Assembly: GCA_026260175.1 (NCBI GenBank)
Contig: JAKCWW010000019.1
Coordinates: 133,238 to 197,237 of the forward strand
Direction: 5' to 3'
Source: Reticulitermes lucifugus
Lineage: Eukaryota; Arthropoda; Insecta; Blattodea; Rhinotermitidae
Length of the DNA stretch: 64,000 nucleotides
The notes under the pieces are model-generated. The model was given only the letters and a program-made list of their open reading frames with translations. It did no database searches and was not told the origin of the DNA. Position 1 is the stretch's first letter, and each line of letters starts with the position of its first letter. A program made the translations under genes and the position numbers. Below are positions 1 to 12,100 of this stretch, in pieces.

Positions 1-194
1 TCAGTTGCGTCCCGAGTTGTCTGCTTCATGTGTATCAGTTGCGTCCCGAGTTGTCTGCTTTGTTTATATCAGTTGCGTCCCGAGTTGTCTGCTTCGTGTG
101 TATTAGTTGCGTCCCGAGTTGTCTGCTTCGTATGTATCAGTTGCATCCCCAGTTGTCTGCTTCGTATGTATCAGTTGCGTCCCGAGTTCTCAAC
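1..194. repeat. Minisatellite, 34-bp unit, about 5.6 copies
   Basis: Units start at 1, 35, 69, 103, 137 and 171, each close to tcagttgcgtcccgagttgt followed by ctgcttcgtgtgta-type sequence. The copies differ at only a few positions, so the array is young. It runs off the left edge and its full length is unknown. Open frames on the + strand here are products of the repeat and not genes. Confidence 0.95.
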
Positions 195-1190
195 CGCAGA
201 AGGGAATTGGTATGCAAAGTATCGAACAACTTGAAGGTTTTTATACAGTTTTATTGTGTCATGTTATAAACAATTATATGCACACATAGAGAACTGTCGT
301 ATGACATCGACAATGCACGTGATGAGGAATCGTGCTGTTATGTCACGGTAGTGTCTAATTTTTAAGCCGTATTAAAAAATTTCCGAGGCAATAATAGGCA
401 CACTATATTTTAATATCGCATATTTCAAGTTTTTGTTGTGTTTCGAGGAAAATACTTTTCCGGAAAAAATAGAATGAAGTAAGTCTCGGAGTTCCAAGTA
501 CTTGACGCCCAAACTACGCCCGTATCATTCTTATCCATTTCTGCAGAATTAGCTGTGTGATATATCATTTATATCTTGTTTCATTTCCAAAGTTATTCAA
601 TTTTTTCGACAAATATGTGTGATGTTTGGTAGCACATATTTGTGTGACCAGTTGTTTTTGCTCATGAAACGAAAAGAGAGCTCCCAAATATCAGGATGAA
701 CAGATAAAAATTTGTCATCAATTATGACAGTAGCATGAACACAAACGTAAAACCTGACATTAGTAAGCTAAACACAAATAGAAGATGCCAGTTTCTTGAA
801 AATATTGCGATTATAGGTGAGGTATCAGAACAGAACCCGAACAGATAATGTAATATAGATTTATTCTTTAGATTTGGATCCAACAAAATGCTTGGTTTAT
901 TTATGCAATCATGTTAAATTTTTTAGTATTATAACTTTGTGTTTATTTTTAAAATATTTAGGGTCTGACCTCAAATCTCTTGGCTTACTGCGGTTCTCAC
1001 GCACCAAAGAGCTTGACATGCCTAGTGTCTGTTATTTTGTGCAATGATGTGGAGAGCTACAGAAGTGGCATGTGGCATTGAAAATGAAAGTGATAAGGGA
1101 ATAAAGATCGTGTTTGTTAGAAATTTATACTACACTGATGTAATAAATTCGATTCTCGAATTCAGGTTAGCCTAGTACTGTCCAATCTTT
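195..1190. other. 5' flank or 5' intron sequence, nothing identified
   Basis: AT-rich sequence between the minisatellite and the first SINE. I looked for an initiator exon of the Pax6 gene and for promoter features and could not support either. Confidence 0.5.
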
Positions 1191-1204
1191 GGTACACAAC
1201 TGTT

Positions 1205-1479
1205 GACCCTAGAACAAGCCATGATTGACTAGTGGGGGCGTAGATGAATAGCTCTACTATTTCTTCGACCTCGGCGCTAAATGGGGGTGGGTGGTCAACG
1301 CCACGCCCCGGCCGTTCTTTACCCCCTGAAAAGAGATGCGGTACCCATTTTACAGGAGGCTGGGTGGGCCCCAGGGCCAGCCTGGACGTGTGCGGAAAAT
1401 CTCGCCCCCACCGGGATTCGATCTCCGGACCGTTTAGTCCATAGCGAGTCGCTATACCGACTGCACTATTCCGGCTCAC
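1205..1479 (-). mobile_element. SINE family A (tRNA-derived), near full length with target-site duplication
   Basis: Read on the - strand it starts gtgagccggaatagtgcagt, a tRNA-like head with an A-box-like tagtgcagtcgg and a B-box-like gagatcgaatccc, followed by a body of about 200 bases. It is flanked by a perfect 14-bp direct repeat, ggtacacaactgtt, at 1191-1204 and 1480-1493, the mark of LINE-driven insertion. The 108-codon reverse frame over it is the well-known accidental translation of such SINEs and not a protein gene. It is the best-preserved copy of family A in the window. Confidence 0.9.
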
Positions 1480-1504
1480 GGTACACAACTGTTATATCTG
1501 AAAA

Positions 1505-1605
1505 CTATACGAGGGATACAACTAATACACTGACCGTCAGCAGCCTAGGACGCAACTGATACACAGCCTTTATCTGAAAAGTGACTGCGGGACGCAACTA
1601 GTAAA
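1505..1605. repeat. Inverted, degenerate copies of the left-edge minisatellite
   Basis: Units gggatacaactaatacac (from 1513), aggacgcaactgatacac (from 1548) and gggacgcaactagtaaac (from 1589) are reverse-complement forms of the cagttgcgtccc unit seen at 1-194. Spacing is about 35-40 bases and divergence is higher than in the left array. Confidence 0.7.
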
Positions 1606-1726
1606 CCCAGATTTTGGCTTATAGTATTGTAATACAAGTACGGATATAGTGTGAAGAATCTGCTTACTTGCGGCTTTTCCTGCTGTCGTTGAAATGACTA
1701 CCCAGAATTACAGTTTCGTCAAGTAG

Positions 1727-2038
<312 letters not shown>

Positions 2039-2194
2039 TAAGAATTTCAGCCTGTCCATTTACATTACCTGACCACATTAGCTTTTAAGCAGTAGGCAGA
2101 ATTAGTAAGCTGTTACGGTTTGGCTGCAAAGGGGAGTTAGGAAGTACGTGTAAATGACTTGTCAGTGACAGCAGGTCTGGACTCGTCTTTAGGT

Positions 2195-2325
2195 CCCTGT
2201 AAGGAATTTCCGCTGCTCGACTTTGCTGACATGTAAGGAACTGCCACCACTCGACTTTCCTTCCGTGTAAGGGATTTCAATGTTAGACTTCACAGCCCTG
2301 TAAGGAAATTCTGCTAGGCCAAACT
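2195..2325. repeat. Short minisatellite, 33-34-bp unit, four diverged copies
   Basis: The core gtaagg recurs at 2199, 2233, 2267 and 2300, each followed by aattyc-like then ctcgactt-like sequence. The unit is unrelated to the 34-bp repeat at the left edge, although the period is the same. Each copy carries a gtaagg that resembles a 5' splice site, only 160 bases after the true donor. Confidence 0.75.
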
Positions 2326-3629
2326 TTTCGTGGCAACACGCCCATTTGCTGTAGGCGAGAATGTTACTGAAAATATTAGCAAATAAGATTATGTTTGTCT
2401 TTATATACAACTGCATTCAACACGAAAATTGTTTTGGGTAAAACCTCATCAATTCGTGCCCGTTATAATGCTAAAACTTCACAATAACCTGTGCCAAACC
2501 AAATTTAGCCTTCCTCGCGACCATACTTCTCCAGCTTGCAGAGCACCAAATGTGATATTTGAAGAGCAGACCTTCAGTAACCTTAGGGGCTAGGCATGTA
2601 ATCCCTCACCTTCAGCACAGAATGTTCGCATTCAAAGCAATGTGGTCGGGTAATTTAGACACTGCCTGCTGTGTGTTAATTAACGTAAGTATTCGTAATG
2701 TAGTACAAAATCATCAGAGAGTTGCCATCGTGTGACAAAGCGACATGTCACATAATATTTCTGGAAGAAACAGGGAGCCACAATCCAGCTAGAAAGGCGG
2801 GTTTTAACTACAAATAAACTTGAGTTTTCACGCGTCTTACCCAGGAACAACGCAATAGTTTATTAATCTTTAGTGATTACGATATGTGTCCATTCAATTA
2901 AATAATATTGTTGAAAGAATTTCCGTTAAAATTCATGGAGGAATAAATTCTATGGCATTTTTATCTTTAAGACCTAGGAATAATAATCTATGCATGGTCA
3001 ATTCAGTACTCTTGAAGAGGATTTTAAGTGACTGCAAGAATTTCGGATTATTCGTGAGAATTTATTTGTCAGCTGACAGTCATGAAGCACGTGGCGAATT
3101 CCGCTCTATGAACAGAATTCGAGCCCAGTGCTGAGAAATTCTGGTTGTTTAGATCGTATTCATTTTTCACATTAATTTATGGGTGTGAGTGTAAAGAACA
3201 GTAATTGGCGATAATTTTAATGAATATAACTTATGATACGCTAGCATGGCTTATGATAGACTTAAATAAGCATGATCTGGAAATGAGGACACAAGCTTAA
3301 AGCCATTTCTACTCGAATTCGCGTCTCTTTCTTGCTGTAAATAATGACCTTTTTCTAGTTTCCCATCGCCCGAAAAAAAATTCGTTTTTCTTGCCTTAAG
3401 GCCCTTCTTGCACTTCTTTATCCCTTTCCTCCCCTTAACAGCGTCTATAATCTCTGCGTTAATACTGTGAATTAAGTTGTGTGTATAGTGTTTCGATAAC
3501 ACAGTTTCGAACACAGAGCTGCCATCTGTTTGAGTACGTAAAAATTGTGTTTGCAAGAAAATGGCGTAAAAATGACAAAACATACACACGTAGTCAACCA
3601 TCAACGGTTTCCTACGTGTGTATCTCTCG

Positions 3630-3722
3630 GTATGTTTGATTGGTTAATTGATTATTTGACTGTTTGATTATTTGATTGATTGGTTGATTGATTGATAGAG
3701 CGAGTGATTCAGTGAGTGACTG
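3630..3722. repeat. Degenerate TGATT/TGACT simple repeat
   Basis: Runs of tgatt, ttgatt and later gagtgac-type units end about 50 bases before the acceptor of the exon at 3774. It is likely a decayed microsatellite. Confidence 0.8.
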
Positions 3723-3773
3723 AATGACTGAAGAGGTATGGGAATTATAAGGGCATTTTCTTACAAATTTCAG

Positions 3774-3954
3774 GTACTACGAAACTGGCTCCATCAAGCC
3801 GCGGGCAATTGGAGGCTCGAAACCACGGGTCGCTACTTCCAATGTAGTGAATAAAATAGCGGACTTAAAGAGGGAATGTCCCTCTATCTTTGCGTGGGAG
3901 ATCCGGGACCGCCTACTGTCGGATGGTGTCTGCACTAACGACAACATACCTAGT
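3774..3954 (+). CDS. toy: Pax6/toy exon: middle of paired domain
   Basis: Acceptor tttcag at 3768-3773 and donor gtaagt at 3955-3960 bound 181 bases. The first base completes the split arginine codon, giving [21 protein letters not shown], then [29 protein letters not shown] and CTNDNIPS, ending in frame. This covers the recognition helix of the first helix-turn-helix, the paired-domain linker and the start of the RED subdomain. SIKPRAIGG and KIAD match toy-type Pax6, while eyeless proteins usually have SIRPRAIGG and KISQ or KISH. The upstream side (about 3635-3720) is a degenerate TGATT-rich tract, after which comes a normal acceptor. The reverse-strand open frame over this exon is only its shadow. 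Confidence 0.96.
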
Positions 3955-4626
3955 GTAAGTTGACAACATTGCACGTGCATAAGGACATCGCTTTTGAAAT
4001 GAGTGGTTCCATGAGCACAGTCCCTTTTACAAAGCTGACGGTAGCTCAGTTAGTCAAGAAATTAGATACCTATCATATAATTCGAAAATCCATTACCACG
4101 ATCACTAGCGCCTTCGTCTGGACCCTACCTTCAACCAGTTGAGTCCAGACGACATTTTCAACACTATTTTCTTAAAATCCATTTTAATATTATTTTCCAT
4201 CTCTCGTTATATCTCTCAAGTGGGGGCCCTAATTCTTTCGGTTTTGTATTCCATTGCCATCACAACCCTTCCTACGCCGCCTAAAAATATTTTCAAAGGC
4301 TCCTTGGCAATATCCATGTTAATTACCCATTTAATTAAAAATAATAATTTTGTACGTACAGAGTTAGTTGAAACTTACTTCAAACATTAGAAGGTTACAT
4401 TTGCCCTTGAACGTAAAAACCAAATTATGAAGACGGAGTGGAGTGGAGGTAAAATTTCCCTCATTCTTGATTTTGGAGGGGAGTGGTCAGCTTGAGGCTC
4501 AAACTGCTTTCTTCTCAAGGAAAAGCGTTTGATGCCATTTGCATACATTACTAATTTGGCCCCAGGTTTTTTTTCGTGCGAGAGTGTTTATCTCCGCTCC
4601 TTTTTAGAGAAATGTAATTTTCCCTG

Positions 4627-5128
4627 TTGTTTTACATGGCTGCGAAGCTTAGTCCCTCACACTGAGGGAGGAACGTACGCTGCTGTTGTTGGAGAATAGA
4701 GTGCTGAGAGAAGATGACAGGGGACTGAAGGAAAATGCATTTTGGGAAGTTTCACGTTCTGTGTGCCTCAACAAATATTATTCGGGTAATCAAATCGAGA
4801 AGAGTGAGATAGGCGAATCATGTGGAACGTACCGGAGGAGAGAAGATATGCACACAGAATTTTGGTGGGGAAACCTGAGGGAAAGAGACAAATTGGAAGA
4901 CCCAGATGTGGGCGGGAAGATAATATTAAAATTGAATCATTAATAAATATTATGTGGGGCATGGACTGAATTGATCTGCTCAATATACGAACAAATGGCG
5001 GGCTTTTGTAAAGACAGCAATAAACATTCAGCTTGCATAAAATGCGGGGAGTTTCTTGACTAGCTGAGGACTTATTAGCTTCTAAAAAGGACTCTCCTTC
5101 ATGGGATTGGTTTGTTGGTTAGTTAATA
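4627..5128 (+). mobile_element. LINE family 1, 3' end fragment
   Basis: Broken frames give HGCEA-SLTLREE, LENRVLRE, then a stretch with PxVGGKIILK near 4915 and GHGLN-like residues, ending in the 3' tail ttgactagctgaggacttat and a ggttagttaat tail at 5112-5123. These are the C-terminal region after the reverse transcriptase and the 3' UTR of a non-LTR element. Many stops and shifts show it is dead. It has lost the catalytic part entirely. The clade (RTE-like) is suggested from the short tandem tail and remembered blattodean copies. Confidence 0.85.
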
Positions 5129-7489
5129 AGCTTAAAATTACCTTTTTGTGTATTATGAGAGAGTGGAGCAACTATTTATTCCAAAACGGCCATTTGAAAA
5201 TCTTCAAACACATCGTGGGCTGCGAAATGAATGTTTAACATTAAAAGTTTTATTTCTTCAAGGAAAGTTTATTTTATACTGTGTTATTGAAATATTAAAA
5301 GTACTATTCATTAATTATTAGTAAAAATTATTATCCAAATTAATTACAATTTAATTCTTATATCAACATTAATTTTTTAAGAATGGAAGAACCTCAAAGA
5401 GAAGACTGCACTGTCTCATTGTCATTAATAATTTTTAATAAATATATGAAATTCTGCTTTTAAACTATGACTAAACTATGCGCTGTTGTATTATGGGGAT
5501 GATGAAGCTTAAATTCGGTATTTTTCTCATTCGTTCAACTGTAAAGTTTCCAAGATTCCATTTTGCTCGTGGCATATGCAAGAATCCCGTAGGAGCTTAA
5601 ATAGCGTTTACCAAAATTAACTATACGTGTGAAGCTTACCACGTCACTAAAAATTTCCCTCCATTCTGATGAGGGAGCGTAAGTTACACGTGCCCGAAAA
5701 CACTCGCGGGCCCTAGATTAAACTTCGGCTGCCACCTGCGATCCGCGGGCCGCGGGCCGCGGGTTGGAAATCATTGTATTATGAGCTTAGAGTCAGCAGT
5801 TCAGGTTAAAGGAGTGTCAGTCTTGGACTAGTATATTTTATTATTTAATACGTATGCATGTATATTTATTTTGAATATATTATGTGATAAATAAAATGGT
5901 TGTTATTGTCATTACTTTTAGCCTACGTCTTATCAATTAGAATGCTTCATATTCTATATCATACTTTAAGGTTCTACTTTATGTTCACATGACCCTTCCT
6001 AGAACATTCTGCTCTCTTTATAGTGACCACATTATCGTCATTATTTAATATATGCATATCAAATTGTTATTCATTTTCGAGGTTACTGATATATCTTACA
6101 TAGTCCTTATATCTAAGGTCTAGTGTTTTCTGTTTGTCCTAAGCAATATTTTTTAATAATTTTACATCATTCTGTGTATGTTTATGTTATTTACATTCTG
6201 AAATCTATTGAAGTTGTCTGTATTAAATACATTTAGACAATTTTGTAAGTCAGTTTCTGGCACGCAATTTACCAAGAGTCTGAGTAATGCTTAGTAACCT
6301 GGGTGTTCACGGAAAATATCTCTTAATTTACTTTGGAGTGTAAATTTCGTGATCCTTAGCAAGCGCCAAAGCTTTCAGTAACAATAAATTGTTAACGATA
6401 AGAACCACGAAACTTCTACATAATAATGAGTCGATTGATTTGGGAAGATAATTTGGAGGGTCTGTCTAAGGAGCACGTGTTAGCAGCTGGGAACTTTGGA
6501 ATAATCTCAGCAGTCACCGGAACTTCCGGATACATAGTGAATTCTAGCCAATATTCTGGCAAAAAACTAAAGGTTCTGTAAGTGTTGCCTTGAAAGTGTG
6601 CTGTTGCTTTTTTGGGAATGAAAATTATAACATGGGGAAGAAAGCAAGAGAAACTCGCTGGTTATAAAATGGATGAGCATAGAATTTCCACAGAAGCTTC
6701 CTAAAATAAAAATACAAGTAACTCGTCCTTTTGCTGATATGTATAATATCAAGTATAGGCCTATACCTTTCTTTTGCTATTTCATACTGCAGAAAAAATT
6801 TAGAATACCCAAAAATATTATGAGTTACTTCATACCCCTTCCAGAATGTATGGTAACCAGGTGTGTTGAAGTGATATTCAAGCACTGGAGGAGAATATTT
6901 GACTTCAGTTTGCTCCTAGTTTCCAGTTATTAAAATTGTACATTATAAGTATACTTTATTCTCTTATGATTCTTATACTACGCATGACGTTCATTTCCGT
7001 GTAAATGATATTCCATCATTATTCAACTTCTTTATTAAACGAAGCAGTTTATAGATCGCACACCCTCCAAATTCCAAACTCCAAGTTTTCTTCATGGATA
7101 ACTATGAACTTCAGTGAACCATGTCCCAGACAAACAACGTGCACTTTGATTGCGATTTTATACAAAGACGGCGCTACTTATTTTCTCACACGACAGCTGA
7201 TCCATTTCACAGATTACAGAAACAGTGCCTCTATAGACTGCCGCATTTACCGATTAACAATGAAAAGCATTTCTAGCTAGGTGAACATATTTAAAATGCT
7301 GTAAAGGCAGATGATACAAGCACACTGCACGCTGACTAGGTTTGCCTCTGTTCTGATCACAACTACAACGGAATGCTGACTGCAGGTGGTCAGTTCGGCT
7401 GAGGGAACTTTTCTCTTTCTTACGGCTCAAAGTTACTTACAAATAAAATTAGCTTTATGTTACGCCACAAGGGGAAAACATAGTTGGAG
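5129..7489. other. Intronic AT-rich sequence, nothing identified
   Basis: No recognisable element or exon. A GC-rich patch of ccgcgggcc units occurs near 5730-5765. Open frames here are short and unlike known proteins. Confidence 0.5.
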
Positions 7490-7625
7490 TAGGGGTGTCC
7501 AAGACCAGGGTGCTGGGGAGACTACTTGTGGCTGGGGGACGAGAAAGTGGTAGAAAGATGGAAGATGGAAAGTACTGCATAATTAATGCTTCATGATTTG
7601 CAGAGGAAGATTGGTGATTGTGGAC
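7490..7625 (+). mobile_element. LINE family 1, short decayed fragment
   Basis: The order RVLG, a WK-like segment and LHDLQ follows the LENRVLRR...WRKLHNEELHDLY block of family 1. It is heavily decayed, with no intact frame over 40 codons. Confidence 0.55.
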
Positions 7626-8823
7626 TACTCTTGGGTAAAATTTGCATAAATCTTGCCCTTGTGAATACTTTAATGGTTTAATTATCGTAGTAATAACATT
7701 TATATGTCACCTTATTCTGCAATAGTGGTACGTTACTCCAAAATGCAAGTGTTTTGAAGCTGAACTGAAACTTACCAAACGACGGCGATTCCAATTTAGC
7801 AGTTTAGCCTTACTGGTTTGGCAAAGTGGAAGCTACGTTTATTTTACTCTTTCTTTTCGATCCTAAAAGGAATTTCTTATATCCGGCATCCAAATACACA
7901 TATTACAGTTACGATAATGAAAGCGCAAAAAAATTGTGTGAGCTTAGGACGAAAAAATTTCACACTTTCCATTCAGGAATGTTTGGATTCGACGATTTTG
8001 AACAAACACAAAATACAACCGTCTTTCTTGCCACATCTCTTCAAACTGTCGCTCAAGCGTCAAGGTAAAAACGTTGAATGGAATACAATGATTTCCGAAA
8101 AAACAACACTTAAAATGTGAAAATATTAATAGTGTCAACATCCGACTGTAACCGAAAACTGATTGGCTTCGAATCCCAGTCAGACCACACTTCAGCATGA
8201 GCAAGGGAACGTTTTTCTTCCTTTTGTTTTCTTCTTGCTTAAACAAGCTGGGAGCGCAGACATTCACTGTGCAGCGGCCCATACCCCACAGGAAGAACTC
8301 TCCGACCTTCTCGGATTTTAACAATTTATTTTCAGTCGTGACATTTATGGCACTCGTGCAAAAAGCCAGATCGTTTGGAAGTATCGTTCAGGATCAAAAC
8401 TTTACCTTTACAAATTTATGGTTTAGCCTTTCAACGAAAGGCGTGTGACACCTTAATATTTTCACTCTGTGGGTGTTTTGTTCCAATGGGAAGTTTAATT
8501 AAAATTTACCAATAAGTTTTAAGTAATGCTACCCAGGATTTGGTCAGCCAATGACAGAGGATCCTCTTTCCCCGACCAATCACAAAAGTTGAAGGCACGT
8601 TTATCAGAGGTGTCAATCTAAAGCAGGAATCATTGATAGGACAAAAATTAATTAGGAGTCTTGGGCAGGCGGAAAGGAGTCTGAACTTACAGACGGTAAA
8701 TCATGACGTTACATCTCGTGCTCTATTTACGTGCGTTGTTGTTTCAGACACATTGTCCCATAAATTTATAGTCTAATAATAAAGAGGCAGTGATAAAGTG
8801 TTGTTTACTTATTATAATGTTGA

Positions 8824-8858
8824 CCCTGAGGAAGTTGAAGCGTTAAGACGTTGAAAGG
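8824..8858 (+). repeat. Compact CTGAnGA...GAAA hairpin motif
   Basis: The sequence ccctgaggaag, a small stem (gcgttaagacgt) and tgaaagg follows the same order as motifs at 40967-41010, 41985-42020 and 58795-58835. The function is unknown; see findings. Confidence 0.4.
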
Positions 8859-9014
8859 AACTTCGTGTGTGCCAACGTCAGAGCTAGGCCGAGCTCCTGA
8901 TTCTCACTTTTCCAATTATGGAAGTTTAAGGTGGGAAGTCAGGAAAATTTTGAATCGAAAGCTGTGAGTCGTATCGAGGATCCACAGCGGCCGGCGACAC
9001 GATCCAAGTCTACT

Positions 9015-9100
9015 TCACAGAAATTATTACTAAAGTGATGAAATAAAGTTTGAGACGATTGGGGCATGTCGCATAGCCAGGAAAATGTCATACGTTACAG
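9015..9100 (+). mobile_element. LINE family 1, short fragment around the GHVA motif
   Basis: The translation near 9035-9085 includes RRLGHVA, corresponding to the SRRMRWAGHVARMGE block after the reverse transcriptase in this LINE family. Confidence 0.55.
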
Positions 9101-12100
9101 AATTTTGTTAGCATCCTCTGCCTCTGGATTGGGATCTTTTAAAAATGACAATGAACTTTCAATTACCAAAAGGTTGAGAAATTCTTGACGATCTTAGTGA
9201 CTTACTTTATATGTTTTTAAGTATCGTCTCTATCATATTTAAAGTTATGTTTGTAACTAAGCTTTTTATTCCATTACTGTCTCAATAAACTTCCTATTTC
9301 TGACTCATTTCCACTCACGTGCAGCTCTCAATATAATATTTGCTAAACTATTCTGAAAGAGTACTTTTCTTATGTTCATTTCGTTAGACGTCTAAAACGA
9401 ACGCGTAATAAAAAGTCTTATCTGTCCGTTCGCATGTTACATCTGCGGTACTATCGACCACATGTAAATGAAAACTTAGAGGACCTGCACTAGGTTTTCG
9501 GGTTTTCAATTTTGGCTCATGTTGGTTAGATATACCACTTCTTTGAAATGATGCTGCACTGGATGTGAATCTACTAAAGAATCGCTGCATTATGTAATGT
9601 ATTTATCTAATTACAATTGTCGCTGCAAAAGTTTTTGTATGAAACATTTAACAAAACAATTAGTGTCATAATTTCGTTATTTATAATAAATTTGAAACAA
9701 TATCGGTCGTTTAAAAATAAAGATAATTTTCTCTTGCTAATTTTATTCATAGTTTCTCTAGATTTAAAGCGGATTTACTAGTTATTTCAGCCAAATTCTC
9801 GTGTATCAATAAAGAATAAACTGCCAACTATGCAGGGAAGTTTGTTTTCATTTCAAATACATTACATAAGCTGGCGTCTACAATAAATGCACACAGAGTC
9901 CAATAATTTAGGGGAAAGTCCTGTAGCCCTGGTCACTTCTGCAACATATGTTCCAAAGCTAACCCGAGAGATTTGAGTTACTGCATCGTCTATGATTTGG
10001 TGATTGGGAAAGTGTGTTGCAGTCAAATTTTGATCCTTATGCAGGCGTAAGGCCGATGTTAGTAAGTTTTCACGCATGTCTGGAGGATACGTGCTTAGTG
10101 CTTGAGACCTGTCTGAGTTCGAAGTATGTAGGCACCGTGAAATGTTTCTTATTTTATGAGATATATATAGCTACACTCAAGGAAATATGTACTAATTCTA
10201 AACATGTTTTAAATGTTCCTTTTGTAAGGACAGAGCTTTTTGACAAGGTTCACGGGTCCAGTACCTCCGGCCAGTTATAATGCCACTAGCTCCTGACGGT
10301 TTACGTGAAAGGGTACCACATTTCAGATGAAGAATACCTCTGCAGAATACCAAAATTCGGGGGTTAAAATACTGGAAGAGGCACGTCGAAGGCGTAGGAC
10401 ATGAAACAAGCTTTACAGAAGTGAATGCCACAGGAAATATCCGTGTAAGAAGCTGTTCAATCTTTAATATGCCAAACGTTTACGTCAGGATGGGATGAGA
10501 AGAAACAAAATGGATATAAAGAAAATATTAGAGCGACTGTTGTGGATTTAAAATTATTTTTCGGGAAGCGAAGGAGACACATTTGGATGCTTATTTTAAA
10601 AAATAAATACGCGTTTAGAACCTTTGTCAGGGAATAGCATTCCTTGAAATTGTCATAAGTTCTTGTGAAAGATATGCTTATCTCTCCTAGACTTAATAAT
10701 GAAAAGGCTATTGGAATATATTTTTGCTGTATTTCATGAGCAAATATTCTCAGTTATTTTTGCGAAATGCAGAATTCAGAAATTTAATGACAGCAATAGC
10801 ATTGAACAAACCTAACATCTCGTGGCTTTTTTTAAATTTGTTGAAGTGATGAAAGAGGTTTCTTATTCTTTCTCGCGTATTCCATGCAATTGACACGAGA
10901 GAATCAAGCGTCAATTTTAACAGCAAAGCGCTGTTTTGAGAGGCAAGAGCTAACCTCAGGAGAGGAAGGCGGAACTGAGACATCAATTGTTTCGTATGAA
11001 ATCCATTGGGCAGTTTATTCCGTCTCTCTTCCTTTTCCTGAGAGCAAAAATTAATCAGAGACGCGGAGTAAATGCAACTGCTGACGCTGTAGCTAATGTT
11101 TAAAAAAGTGGATGAAAAATGACAATTTTCTTGCCTGACTGAAAGCATCTGTGAGGCATGTTTACCAATCGCTAAAATATCCTATTTTCCTGATCCTACA
11201 TTATTGTAAGAGCCGTGAGAATTTTTAAGTTAACCACTTTGCTCCAAATAATAATATTCATGTGCTGTGCACTCCACCACTCACGGCACGTAAATTACAA
11301 CCTTTGGACAGAACGTTCATGAAATCCTTCCGCGAGACATACCTCGAATCTTGGACATCGTGGATGAGAATGAACGAAGGCTTCATGTTAAGTGAGTATG
11401 GCGTAACAGGACTTGTGATTCAAGCATTTATTTAGGTACGCAAAGTGAAATTACCAGGGACCGGGTTATCTTTGAAAGCTTCATACCCGTTAAATACAAA
11501 TGCTTTTGTAGATCTAAATTTTGTTCCTTCTCATGTGAAGGACATTCATGAAACTGTAGAGAACAGAATTGCTGAAGACGAAGTGACCGATTTTCATAAC
11601 CCGTTAAAAGTCCTTTCGAGAACAATTTTGAGAAAAAATAAGGCAGCCAAGTCACAAAACAGCTTAAAAGAAAAGAAAAATCGGCCAGCCAATAAATAAT
11701 GTATGTAAGAACACACTGAGTTTGAAGCGAAAACCGCAACTGACACAGAATTGAAAAAATTATGCCTCATTTTATGGACAGTCATTTGCTGAGAAATGAA
11801 TTTAGAGTGTCTCCCGCATAAAGAATGGGCCCACCAAAATGTGCTGATGTTGAAGGACTTGCTGATAACTATGTATGTAACTTCTGTGAATATGTTGTGT
11901 TTGCTGATGCTGAATGTACCTAGTTCGACGTAATGACGTTTAATATCTGGGGCTATCAGTTGTGTTTTAAAAATCAACAAAAACAGACGTCTGGTATATT
12001 AGTTGCTCTTAAATCAAACTATATTCTCTGTTTACTTATTTGCAATAAATCTGTTTCTGATAAAATAGTTTTATATTTGCGCAAGAAAATACAAGACTGA

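Noticed and set aside
1-194. A CRISPR-like array because of regular repeats
   Set aside because: Units are head-to-tail without unique spacers, and the context is an insect genome; it is a minisatellite.
1162-1488. A 108-codon reverse open frame with GPTQPPVKWVP-like sequence
   Set aside because: It lies over a tRNA-derived SINE with a clear target duplication, and such frames are chance translations of the repeat.
10750-11148. A 132-codon reverse open frame as a gene
   Set aside because: No recognisable domain, no signal or repeat structure, and AT-rich sequence without codon bias; chance frames of this size are expected in 64 kb.
11594-11980. A 128-codon reverse open frame as a membrane protein
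   Set aside because: The hydrophobic residues follow from AT-rich sequence; no family resemblance and no second exon or splice context.
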